A DNA stretch of 64,000 nucleotides from Dipteris shenzhenensis (lineage: Eukaryota; Polypodiophyta; Polypodiopsida; Gleicheniales). Under the pieces are notes generated by a model. It was not told the origin of the DNA and searched no databases. It was given only the letters and a program-made list of their open reading frames with translations. Made by a program: the position numbers and the translations under genes. The stretch lies in the NCBI GenBank assembly GCA_047967505.1, contig CM106541.1. The stretch is one strand, 5' to 3'. The stretch's first letter is position 1; each line of letters opens with the position of its first letter. Below are positions 11,901-22,560 of the stretch, piece by piece.

Positions 11901-13037
11901 ATCACAACCATATCCATGAGATCTGGCTCTTCTCCCTACTCACATGTCACTTGATTGGCTACAACTAGCTATACGTAAGGCCGAACGTGATGGAGAGACA
12001 ATAAACGAGCGCGAGCGGGAGTTATCATCTGGATGTATGGTGCATGTAAGTTTCTTATCTCTTGATGTAATTAAGTAATTATTTGTGGCAATATATGCTA
12101 TAAAATAGGTGCATCTTCATTGTTTTAATGATGCTCTTTTACAGTACAAAAAGTACAGTGCATTATGGTCATATGGACGACATTTTCGCATAGAACGCAT
12201 CGATTCAAAGAGAGTCACGTATGATTGTGGAGTCATGGCTAACTTCACACAAGATAGCCGAGCAAGTGCTTCGGATACCAATCTTCTCTCCTCACAGTTG
12301 GATTATTGTGGAACCATATGCGACATCTATGAAATTGATTTCAGACGATTTACTATTTTCATTCTTGATGTAAAATGGTTTAGAACTACTTACAACGGTC
12401 CCCATGCAACTGTGAGAAAAGATGGTAGCGGTCTCTTTGCAATAGACTCCACCAAACATTGGACCGATGAAAGTGATACTTTTGTTCTTCCCGAGCACTG
12501 TGAGCAGGTGCATACTAATGATTTAATTAGTCGAAGCTTTCGTTTTTTAAGTCCATATATATATATAATTGACGACATTTGGCACGTGATTTTTCATCTT
12601 CAATATAGGTGGTTTTTCATCCGGATCGTTCTGATCCAAGATGGTGGTATGTGATCCAAGTTGCACCACGAAGTAAGCAGATTTTTGAAGATCGAGATGT
12701 GGATATGGAGATGCCACTACCAAATCCGGATCCAATTGATGAATCTAGCGAAGAAGATGTAGATCACCATATGAGGCAAGAGGAAGATGCGCATAATGAC
12801 ATCGCACGAGAGGAGGATGGAGATCACGATATTGACGAGGAAGACAACAATCGTCAAGATCAATCACCACACTTAAGCTTAATTGAAGAAGATGATCAAA
12901 TACTTTTAGGTGAACATACGATGCTAGAGTACGATGATGATATAGGAGATCAACTCGGTATAGAGTTGGAGATAGACTTGCTTGGCGCCTTAGACTTGGC
13001 TCAAGATGAAACAGTTGATGTAAATGCTCTTATTTAA
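8976..13037 (+). pseudogene. CACTA TNP2-like transposase, near-complete with two nonsense codons
   Basis: Cut-and-paste transposase of the CACTA element. My exon model: 8976-9182, 9268-9548, 9635-10374, 10474-11084, 11182-11261, 11361-12045, 12109-12507 and 12609-13037. All introns are GT-AG and phases agree, giving 1143 codons plus stop. Domains in order: an N-terminal C-H-C-T-H-C-K segment (about residues 22-30), the Transposase_21/TNP2 core with L-A-M-D-G-V-N-P-F-G and H-A-C-P-V-C motifs (about 165-480), a DUF4218-like segment (about 675-745), a DUF4216-like segment (about 905-995) and a long Asp/Glu-rich tail. Intron 3 is 99 nt with no stop, so it reads through in frame. In-frame TGA codons at 10845-10847 (about residue 534) and 11917-11919 (about 826) both fit CGA-to-TGA change. 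Otherwise the reading frame is intact. Family assignment is firm; exon ends are predictions. Confidence 0.88.
11298..11374 (+). repeat. duplicated splice-acceptor segment in the transposase gene
   Basis: A 32-bp sequence ('catggacatgtgaaataggt' and the next 12 bases) occurs at 11298-11329 and again at 11343-11374. It contains the intron-5 acceptor 'aaatag' and the first bases of exon 6. Only the second copy keeps phase with exon 5, so the first is a decoy acceptor. Confidence 0.8.
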
Positions 13038-13238
13038 TTTGATTTTTCTCATCTCAAACTTGGACATGAATATATGAGCTTCAAAGGCTTGATGTACATG
13101 CTCTCATTTTTTAATTCTCTATGAGCTCAAACATGTATGAAAATTTAAAAAATTTTGTCATTGAAAGAAAATAAATTTTAAGGCTAAAAAAAAAAAAAAA
13201 CCTCTCTGTAAAACGTCGCTATAATTTAGTGTCTCAGT

Positions 13239-13357
13239 GTCGCTATATAGCGACCTTTAAAAGTCGCTATATAGCGACTTTTACTAACGTCGCTATATAG
13301 CGACTTTTACTAACGTCGCTATATAGCGACGCTTATTAAAAGTCGCTATATAGCGAC
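13239..13357. repeat. right subterminal palindrome block
   Basis: Five perfect copies of GTCGCTATATAGCGAC about 100-215 bp inside the right terminus, just after the transposase stop codon. This mirrors the left block. Confidence 0.85.
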
Positions 13358-13434
13358 GATTTACGACACCCGATTTTTATACCGACGATTAACGCTAAGC
13401 GGGCGCTAATCGTCGGTACGTAAACGTCGCAATA

Positions 13435-13453
13435 GGATGTGTGTGTAGTAGTG
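13435..13453 (-). repeat. right terminal CACTA sequence
   Basis: Read inward from 13453, the sequence is CACTACTACACACACATCC. CACTA elements begin with this pentamer and duplicate 3 bp of target on insertion. The right flank is 'gat', but the duplicate cannot be checked because the left end is unclear. Confidence 0.75.
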
Positions 13454-14340
13454 GATCTCTCCCTATTTAAGTGTAGTGTAGACACAACTAAGATCCCATT
13501 ATGAAATCTAGCCCCAAAACTCTGTACACTGGTCCACCTATTGCAAATCTATGGCATACCAAAAAGACTTTGGAATACTCATGAACAATGTTGGATGACC
13601 TCGCAAAAACAAACCCGGAGAAGAGGGAGGAAAATAGCTATAAGGAGGACATGCTTTGCACTTGGGTGACTTGGAGTCAGCAAAGATGGTGAATATTAAT
13701 TTCCTTGGCTATCTTTTTTCCTGCTTCTTCAAGGTACTTGTTAAGCCCATGATATAGGTTTCTTTTAGAAGGACATGGTGGAGGCGTGAAGTTGTATAGA
13801 CCACAAATACCAGGATGAAGAGGACCCCGAGCGAAAAGAGGAGTTATTATGGGCGTACAAGCAGTTGGTGGTCCGAGTGTGTAATGAGGTCTGCAATAAT
13901 TCATCAGACTGGCCTAAAGAGTTGGGAGATGCTTGCTATAGAGAGGTTGATGAGATAGTTAGGAGTTTTGAATTTCCTTGAGCCACAAAATATCGTCGCA
14001 TTTTTGAAAAAGTAAAAATCTTGCAAGCATTTCTTGGACTTGTGGACTTTCTCAAATTGCCATCATCCATGATCTATGGTGCTTGTAATACCTGATTTTA
14101 TGTTGACCTACTTCCACGTTAGTACTTAAATGTTTTAAGTAGCCCGATGGTTGAAATTTAACAATTAAAGATAACCAATGTAAAGGGGACTATTTTAGTA
14201 TAGCACTATGCAATGAATTTTACGATAACATGGCAGTAGTGTAGGATAAGTGGTCACTAGTGCGATGGTTGGTTGCACTAGGATATTAACAGCCATCAAT
14301 GTAGTGGTTTGCTTCTATTATTATAAGATGAATGGATTTG
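13454..14340. other. no gene recognised
   Basis: Flank of the CACTA element. A few short open frames lack known domains, and no repeat stands out. Confidence 0.5.
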
Positions 14341-14640
14341 TGGATTTGTTATGGGATTTAATAAAACTTGTGCGGTGGTTGTTTGGGATATACTAAAAAC
14401 AAGCTTAAGATTTATTGTTTGGGATTTAGAAAAACAATTTAATAAAACCAGCATGGTGGTTGTTTGGGATATACTAAAAATAAGAATGGGATTTATCATT
14501 TGGGATTTACAAAAACAATTTAATAAAGCTAATGTAGTGGTTGTTTGGGATATACTAAAAACAAGCATGGGATTTATCGTTTGGGATTTACAAAAATAAG
14601 TGCGGTGGTTAGTTTGGGATTTACTAAAAGAAGCGTACTC
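14341..14640. repeat. 82-bp minisatellite
   Basis: About three and a half tandem copies of an approximately 82-bp unit containing 'gtggttgtttgggatatact' and 'gggattta.aaaaacaattt' (unit starts near 14372, 14454, 14536 and 14603). The open frames over it, with V-V-V-W-D-I-L-K repeats, arise only from the repeat. Confidence 0.85.
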
Positions 14641-14707
14641 TCAAATACATTTTTCATTTTCTAGGATAAGTTTCCTTGCAATGAGACTATATTGTCTTAG
14701 TACTATC

Positions 14708-17700
14708 TCAATCGTCCTCATCCACCACTCCAAGAAACCCCAAGATGTGCTCATGCATGTCTAAATCCAATTTGAAGACACTATTGCCCTTCTTTAATTG
14801 TGCCACAAGTTGCATCTGGAACTTAATAGCTCTTACTAGATGAGAGTGCACAAATGTTTGTGGACTCTTATGTAGCAGTTCGTAATTGCGGCCTCTCTTG
14901 GATGTTTTTTTGTACCAAAAAGCTCTAACTACTACATACCACCGCTTCTCATAGGTTGTTCCCCAATTATCCTTAAATGCTAGCTCAATCTTGTGCTTAG
15001 GTTTTGTGCACTACAACAGAAAGTATAGGTCATCTTCTTTGTTCTCCCCAAAGGCAATGCCAACTACAAAGTTATCCCCCTCTTCTTGATAGTCAATGAG
15101 GACATTGAAACTCTCCCCAAATTGTGGCAAGTCATTGTTTGTCTCTCCATTGTTTGTCACTCCATCTAAACGTAGAGGGAAAACTTGAACTCGCTTCCAT
15201 GTCTTCATAGTTGCAATGTTCTCACAATCATCATGATCCCCTATGATGCGCACACTATAGAAGCAAGAAAGTTTTCTTGTTTTAATTAGTTGGTTGTTTG
15301 AAAAGCCCCATATGCTATGTAGGCCGTGAACTCCTTTAATTTTCTCATAATTGTGCTAGCTTCTCCTTTGCACTTTATCCACTTTCACTTCATGGAACAC
15401 TCTGCGTACTATACTATTCTTAAGGCTTTGTTTACTATATGTTGAATGCACGCCTGGTTGGTTGTAAGCCATGTTACAGCATCATGGGCATCATTGTGTT
15501 TTTCTTGAGGGCATGTTAATTGATGTTTAAAAATAGCTTGCTTAATAACAGCACCACATCCACAATGTTCACCTTGCCATGGCTAGCCCCAAAGAAATTC
15601 TACATCATGTCTAGTCTAGTCAAGGATTTGAACCTTGAGACAAAGTAGAATCCACAGGTTGATTTAAATTGAGAGGCAGTACCATCTAACCACACCCAAT
15701 GTTGTTTTATATTTTCAGCATGGGGATTTTCCTTTTTCATCCATTCCCAATGCAATAGAAAAGCATGCTGCACAAATAAGGTGTCATTCTCCCTATCATC
15801 TGAAATGTAGAAATGCTATGTGCATTGCACTGACTTGGACTCCTATGAGTCAACAAGAAGATTGGCATCAGGCATAGAAGAATCAAGCAAATGATTGTAT
15901 GTGATATGCACAAGAATTGTTATCTACTTGTTGTACTAGTGAGCACTTTGTATCTCATCTTTTTCTTGAAATGAATAATTTTCAACAAAATCTATGATAG
16001 AGATAATAGTGTCATGTGGAAAATTGACAAGGCACATCCTAAACTGCTTATCCTACCAGCTGGCCTTGAAATTATGAAGCACATATTTTGGGATGGATTG
16101 AACCACATGACCTATAAGTTCCCTTGGTTGAGGGCTTTTATATGATAGTAGCCATCTCTTTTTATCGATCCTTAAACATTGACATTTTCAAATCTCCTCT
16201 ATTTTAGAGCAACATGGTTGTCTTCCCTCATTTCATTTGGACAGACATGAAATGTCTTCTTCTTCAACTTCAGATTGTAATGCTTGCATGTGCCATGAAT
16301 GCATTCAATGTGGTGTCACTCACGGTCTCCCTTTGGACAAACCACTGGCTCCCACAGAGACCTTAGGCTACAAAACCTACTCTCCCTTGCAACACATGAT
16401 GAGGATCTAGGTGGCCTACAGACTGCAGACTCATCGGGGAGACATGGGCATCGATCCCCATGGAACAATGCTCCAACACAACAAAATCTCAAGTCATTCA
16501 TAGCTTGGCGGGCTAGGCCAAAGTCTATGTGTGTTTTGCAACAACAAACATTCTTGTCCTTGAGTTTCCTGATGTACCAGGGCTTATAATGCTCAAAGCT
16601 CCTTTGCCCAATTGAAATGTCCGGATTCTGACAATCACATTAAGTCCAAGCCATCCCAGTCTAGAAATAGTGATATATGACCCAAATAGCAAGAAATTAA
16701 ATTTAATGAATTTAAGTACTAAGAAACACAAAAATTTCAACCACCAATCTAGTCAACAACTAATGTTTGCTCAACCACACTGGTTCATAATAATCACATA
16801 ACTAGTGATTGAGTTGAAGTAGCCATGATTGCATGATGTTCCAACCACCGGGCTAGTTTAGTAAAATAACAATATATTGTTATTCTGTTTCGAAATATAT
16901 TGCTATTAATTTTTGCTCAACCACTCTACTGGGATGGACAAGAACTAATGTTTGTTCAACCATGGTTCAGGACAATCACATAATTGGTGATTAAGTTGAA
17001 CTAGCCTACGGTTGCATGATGTTCCAACTATCGGGCTGATTTAGGACAATCACATTTAGTCCAAGCCTAGTTTAAGAAATTAAACAAGTAAACTATCCCA
17101 AAGCTCAATCACAAACAACCACTGGCCTAGTTAGGTACCACTGACCTGCATTATATCAAGCATGTGTATGATGTGCTCCTCAAACAGCTTGCATCCCAAC
17201 CACTTTTTATAGATGTCCTTTCTATTTGGAAAAACTCTCGTATTTTCATGCCAAAACGTCGTCTAACTGTAGCAATGACTTCCTCACTTAGGCTGTCTCT
17301 CCTTTTCTTACATTCTGTTCTTGAAGCCCACAAACTTCTTAGATCAGGATGATCGTGCATTGATTTTGCCCTACGTTCAACCATTGGAGCCACGTTAGTC
17401 CTTCTGATTGACAACATCTTCAACATTGTGTGCCCAATCTGTTTCTCCTTTGTTTCAGGGGACAACAACATAGCTAATGTCGCCCTCTTTGCAACTAGTT
17501 GATCTAAGTTGTGCCCTCTTTCACTTTCTGTATGTCATCCATTTCTCAGGTTAGAGAGCATCGCCTCTTGGGCATGCATCTCTCGAGGTGTTGGTAGGGT
17601 TGTTACTTTATGAACTTTAGGGTGCAGGCTAAAGCTTGTAAAGACTCGATACTGCTGGTAATCACCTGAATGGCTTGATGTTGCTGCCTCAAATGCTCCC

Positions 17701-17720
17701 ACCAATCATGACACCATAGC
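14708..17720 (-). pseudogene. decayed transposase-like gene of the DG-ASQFK / HGK family
   Basis: Minus-strand coding can be followed in pieces. N-terminal part about 17717-17155: an R-R-D-S-L-S-E-E-V segment, then after a frame change F-W-H-E-N-T-R-V and P-N-R-K-D, ending at a donor CAG|GTCAGT. Next a Cys/His piece (about 16501-16195) with V-C-P-K, H-H-I-E-C and T-C-K-H. Then N-F-P-H-D, E-N-Y-S-F and D-E-I-Q-S-A (about 16035-15950), D-G-T-A-S-Q-F-K (about 15690-15662), N-F-F-G-A-S-H-G-K (about 15601-15575), and a C-terminal part to a TGA at 14708. A one-base deletion follows H-G-K, and several in-frame stops occur (for example TAG at 15009-15011). From memory, the motif order matches hypothetical proteins common in invertebrate genomes; I cannot name the superfamily. 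Asp residues in D-G and the H-G-K region could be catalytic, which is inference. Confidence 0.65.
16741..17047. repeat. tandem duplication within the presumed intron of the relic
   Basis: Two imperfect copies (about 16765-16860 and 16965-17045) share phrases such as 'gcatgatgttccaac', 'caatcacata' and 'ggttca'. They separate the N-terminal piece of the relic from its Cys/His piece. Confidence 0.7.
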
Positions 17721-18063
17721 TTGTGTTCTTCACTCATATGGCAATGATTGAATGCGTGCATTTGCAACCGTTTCCTCCTACTGCTCTGCAAGAAGTCTTC
17801 TTTCTTTTCATTATTTATCCCTTCGTAGATGTTGCAAAAGTGTCTTCCGTTGCCGTTTCCATACCATGCCATCGCTTACCTCGACCCGCAATCTGTTCCT
17901 TGTGCCTTGACTAGGCTTTTCATCTTCCCTGTATCGTAGCCTCTGTCTGCTTCTCTTGCAAGCCATGGCGAGTTGCATCTTGCCATTGATGACATGGCCA
18001 TGATCAGTTCAGAATAGACCCAGAGAAGTTTGCTGGTGAGGCAAGCAAAGAATAGATGACAAC

Positions 18064-18600
18064 TTACCCAAAAGAAGACAATGCCAAACCAAAGTCTAAC
18101 ATATGTTGGATGCGAGGGATTATGGGAAAGTGTCGCAATACCTTACGAGGCACGTCCAAGGTTTTGAGATCTCCTCTATATCTTGCCTCTCCACAAGTAG
18201 GACACTCTCTTGCATCCTTATGTAGTCCACGAAACAAAACGCAATTGTTGACACATGCATGGATGCGCTTGTAATCTAATCCTCCAAGAGAGGTCACATG
18301 TTGCCTTACCATATCTCTTGAGGTCAGTAGTTTATTCTCCCTTGGAAGCATTTTACATAGTAGCCTGCACGTGAAGACCATAAATGAGGAAAAGCATTCG
18401 AGTAATTGACCCACTAGCATAATTCACCATGTTTGCAAAATAGACTTTAAAGCTTACTTGAGTAATGCATTCAAACTTGCATTGCTCCATCCATAGATGG
18501 TTTGCAAGTTTAGTAACTCAAGGGAGGCACGTAGAACAGAGAATGTGCACCCCTCAAACAATGGAGTCGATGCTGCAGTAAAAAGATCATCCTGCTCCAT
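18064..18600 (-). pseudogene. fragment of a second CACTA TNP2-like transposase
   Basis: Two exons of a transposase related to the one at 8976-13037 but clearly a different lineage. Exon A is 18600-18458 (from an ATG; ends L-N-L-Q-T-I-Y-G-W-S-N, donor GTAAGC). Exon B is 18364-18064 and contains L-D-Y-K-R-I-H-A-C, C-P-T-C-G-E-A-R-Y-R and K-V-L-R-H-F-P-I-I-P-R. The intron lies at the same place as intron 2 of the larger gene. Homology stops abruptly after R-I-Q-H-M-L, and no downstream domain follows, so this is a truncated relic. Confidence 0.85.
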
Positions 18601-20337
18601 GCTATTATTGTCACATCAAGGTGCAGGTTGTAGGACATTTACAGGGTGGGGGTAGGTTGCAGGTACTTAATCTTCCAAGACTTGATGGGTGGGAGGTGTG
18701 AAAATTCAAAATTTGCAGAAGTAGTAAAATTTTTAGCTGTCGATTTTTTCCCCCTACAGCGATACACGTCAACAGAATTGGATATCCCAAATAAGTGCAA
18801 TGTGGCCTAAAATGCTTCAAAACACAAATAGGCCAAAGGCCATGCTATCAGGTTTGATGCGATGTATTATGAAATGCAATGACGTTTGGCATGCTTGTGA
18901 GCCATATAGCAAGCAAGTGCATGGAAAAAGAAACAATTAAAAATTAAAAATAGTGTTGGATTTATTAAAAGATCTTTGCACATGCACAAATTGCACATTT
19001 TCAACTTCTTCCATTTTAGGGTGAATCTAGATACCAATACCAACAACTACTAATGTTTTAAGAACACCATGCAGTGGTCCCACTAGTTTCGATTCCAAAT
19101 TTTCAATCCGTTTTGGTTTTCAACTTGAATTTAAAAAAAGTTATGGAGTGTGCCTTCAAATGGGTGTGCATTACTCTAGCACAACATTAGAGGCCCATTA
19201 ATCCATGCTTAATGTTCTCATTTAGGTGCATCCTTGGGTTGAGGAGAAGCTCACATAGTGTACTTTTGAATGATTACTTGGTTGCATGTATATACATAAG
19301 AAATTTTTAATTTTTTTGAATAAATTGCTATATCCTATAGTCTTCAAGATGCATGCTTCACATGCACTTCACATGCAACATAGCACTTGTAATGCTTTAA
19401 TGGTCTCGTTCCAAATCCTTATTCCATAATTTTTGGGTCTCATGTTCAATTTTGGAATGTGTACTACAACTTGAAGACAAAGTTTGCCGAATTTCATTGA
19501 CCAATGCATAAGTTATGGGTCATGCAAGATACCTATATATAGAAAAGTCCCTAAACCTCACCAAAAATGGCTACACCCAAGCAAACAATGACCCACAAAT
19601 GCTTCCTTGGTCATTTTTATTTATTACCTATTCTAGTATTGAGAAGGAGAAGGTTTTAACTAGAATGAATAACTTAAATGTTATATGTAGCATGTCCTTG
19701 CTGGGGTGACATCGATAACAATTGCATGGTATTACGAAGCCTACCTACCTCATTGAGAAAGTATTGAATTCACATTGTTACCTTGTGGAATGGTGGCAAG
19801 TGAGTCAGCATACTTTTTTGATCGGTTCATAGTATAATGAAGCTATTTTGAACTTTGTATGAGTAGAGATCACCACGTGGATAGATGGCCAAGACATGAT
19901 TTATCCGTGAAGTTGTAGCAAGAAAGCTTCATCAAATTACACACCTCTATGGTGGAATCCATTGCACCCTTTTCTCAAATGTCTTGTGCCTTTAATAATT
20001 GTATTTTCTCTCTTATACAATCACTTGGATATCTTTTATGCATGTAGGAGCTTTGTAGCCTCCTTTAATGCATTTGTATTTGGACCTACGAAACCTGTTG
20101 TTGAGACTCTCATCCTTTTATCTTTATATGAGAGCTCCATACAAGGGGGTGTACTAGAATACGTGAAAAACCAGAGAAAAGAATAATTTTCATCAAAAAC
20201 TTGGTAACTTGGTACCATTCGTCATGGATCTAGATCTAAAAGCATCAACTCAATAAGACGTGTCCGTAATATAAGTGGATCCTCTTTTCATTGACATCAT
20301 ATAATGGATGTATCCACACCTTCAAAATCTTTTATCT
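18601..20337. other. no gene recognised
   Basis: AT-rich intergenic sequence. Open frames are short and domain-free, and I see no obvious repeat structure. Confidence 0.5.
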
Positions 20338-20440
20338 CACATTAGTTGTCTAATCGAAATCTTTCGTCTCACATTAGTTGTCTAATTGAAATCTTTCATC
20401 TCACATTAGTTGTCTAATCAAAATCTTTCGTCTCACATTA
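20338..20440. repeat. 31-bp tandem repeat
   Basis: Three full copies plus a partial of 'tctcacattagttgtctaat' followed by '.gaaatctttc', differing at one or two positions each. Confidence 0.85.
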
Positions 20441-20605
20441 TGGTCCTTGGCCTGTCAAAGGATACTATCTAGTCACATATCTGAGAAAACATTGTGCAGG
20501 TAAACTCTGGAGAAGATTAATAATTCAATAGAATACACATAGATTACATAAATTACATCTCAAAGACTCATTTCCTTTACATAACATCTCAAGGACTCCT
20601 TTCTT

Positions 20606-22560
20606 TCAAGGGGTTAGTTCTACATTGCTTTGAGAGCAGGTCTCCTTTTTTATCGTTCCACATTGCTTTGAGAGCAGGTCGCCTCTTTTATCTCCCTGAT
20701 TAGAGGCTCGACCCTCCTTGCTCCTTTCTTGAAGGGGGCTGGTTTTTTCCTTTAGGGGCTTGGCCCCTCCCTTCATGTCGCTTCCTCTTTCCTTGATTTG
20801 AGCTTCTTGTTTGTAGGCTCGGCCCTTCTTGCTCCTTTCCTGAAAGGCGTTGGTTCCTCCAATTTGGCCTTCTTCAATTTGAGCTCCTTGTCTTTTGCAT
20901 TTTTTGCCCAAATGGCAAATTGAGCTGCAACATCTACTTTCTCATCATAGATAGCTATAGCAAGTAGGCACATTTGATATGTCCATGACTTGGGAAATGG
21001 AAAATGGCATTCTCTACATAGTGACCTTGCATGCACAAACAACACAAAGCAAAAAACGTGCACAAGGTGGTAGCACATAGGCCATCAGATCATGCAGTCA
21101 TCTATCATGGGGGTATTATAAGACCATGCATTTCGGAACCTGCTGCATAGCAAAATAGGCATCTAATTTAACTATTGTGGTTGTCAATACCACAGTCTTG
21201 CTCTATACATGATGAAGTTGCTTCTTGATTCCTTCCTCTCTTATCCTAAGGCTATGGATGTTCTCCTTCATCTCCTCCACTCTTTTCTCACTCTATGCAA
21301 CACCTTCATCTAAATCCCTCACCATTTGTTGAAGCTACTTAAATTGCTCAAAAACATCAACATGGGCCATTTCCAAGACTTCCATTCTAGTTTAGAAATC
21401 TCTCACGATGATGGGCTACTTTTCAAAATTGTCGAAAGCCAGGGCAAGCTCATGCATAACCCTATCGTAATCTTGTTGCTGGGTCTTGTAGCTTACTCTT
21501 TGAACTTCCAATAGTAGTTCAAAAAAACAACCCCCACCATGGCTGTTGCAACTTGATCCACCATGGCTGCTCTCTCCATCCTTCCTGGCTTGGAGAGCTG
21601 CCTCATTGTCTTCTCCACCCCAACTGCTCTTTGCTGTCCCATCCTTCGTGAACTTGAAGCTCTCTCACAGTTCCTGCATCAGCACTCTAGTTTTTGCATT
21701 CTCTCTTTTCAGCTCCTCCATCATCTGGTCTTTTTCAATGTTCAATGTGTCCTGCATGTTGCAGTGATGTTTGTAAAGACCCTCCTTCTTGGCTCTTTGA
21801 TCTTCAAGCTCCTTTTGCATCATTGCTAGCTCCTTGTCCATGATGACCCCAATTCTTCAAGCCTATCTCGGAGCTCCTTGATGTGCTTCTCTGCTTCTTC
21901 TCTTCTATGCCTTTCCATGTCGACCATTTTTGCAACGGCCTCAGCTTGCTCTTGTGCCTGCAAGGCCCTCACTTGCGCCTCCTCACCTTGGTTTTTGCAC
22001 CCTCCCTGAGAATTTTCTCAAGTTATGCTGCCTTTGCTACATCGGTGGCTTTTTTTGGTAGAAAAGTCACCTTATGAGACACCTTATTATCATATTGCTC
22101 AAAAATACCTTTGAGGGTAGATGTCATCAGGTGCATTGCAACTCTAGTGGACTAAGATAACAATTGGGATTTGCCATCAACGTAATTCTTCAGGTTGGTT
22201 ATCACACTCTTGTAGATCACCCTTGAGAAAGATACATCACATCCTTTCAATTACTCTACTATTTTTTGAATCTGCCAGAACCTCACGGTTCCTCTCGTAT
22301 CAGGAAAGAAGTGCATTGTCTTCTTCAACACATCTTGGAGTTCTGTTGGCAAGCTATAAATCTTGACTCCACCATCTTTACTAATTTGAGCATTGGGGTA
22401 ATATCCTATCTCTTCCATTGCTTCTCAAAGAAGTGTGCTTGCAAATTGCCTCCAGAAATGCATAGCGTATTTTCAATCACGCTTTCAGTGATGGTAATCT
22501 TTTGACCTTGACAGACTATTTGTCCCTCCACATTCACCTCCTATACCAACCTAGTGAAGT
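20606..22560 (-). pseudogene. decayed coiled-coil ORF, probably element-encoded
   Basis: The minus strand carries long stretches with protein-like composition across several frame changes and stops. In order they are: a start region near 22560 with V-C-Q-G-Q-K-I-T-I-T-E-S; L-Q-D-V-L-K-K-T-M-H-F-F-P-D and F-W-Q-I-Q-K (about 22345-22262); S-R-V-I-Y-K-S-V-I-T-N-L-K-N-Y (about 22230-22185); a heptad-like Glu/Lys/Arg coiled coil (about 21960-21680); and a C-terminal basic region with A-Q-F-A-I-W-A-K and K-E-L-K-L-K-K (about 20990-20760). I recognise no family. A transposon accessory or gag-like protein is my best guess, based only on its decay and setting. Confidence 0.4.
20620..20690. repeat. short direct duplication
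   Basis: The phrase 'cacattgctttgagagcagg' followed by 'tc.cct' occurs twice, about 33-37 bp apart, inside the C-terminal end of the decayed ORF. Confidence 0.75.

Larger units (their letters stand above)
3330..13453 (+). mobile_element. large CACTA (En/Spm-type) DNA transposon
   Basis: The element is defined by three things. A plus-strand TNP2-like transposase gene runs from 8976 to 13037. The right end, read inward on the minus strand, begins CACTACTACACACAC, the diagnostic CACTA terminus, and ends at 13453. Subterminal palindromes GTCGCTATATAGCGAC occur near both ends and in the middle. The left boundary is inferred: about 3331-3360 ('ttccgacggaaataccgatg') resembles the sequence just inside the right end ('gcgacgtttacgtaccgacg'), but no CACTA terminus is visible there. 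The left inverted repeat is therefore probably lost or diverged. Size is about 10.1 kb, partly from a 3.4-kb internal repeat array. An opposite-strand acidic ORF and a central candidate bidirectional promoter complete it. Confidence 0.85.

Noticed and set aside
15009-15030. CACTACAACAGAAAG as a transposon end
   Set aside because: It lies inside the reading frame of the DG-ASQFK relic, and the flanking sequence continues the same protein on both sides.
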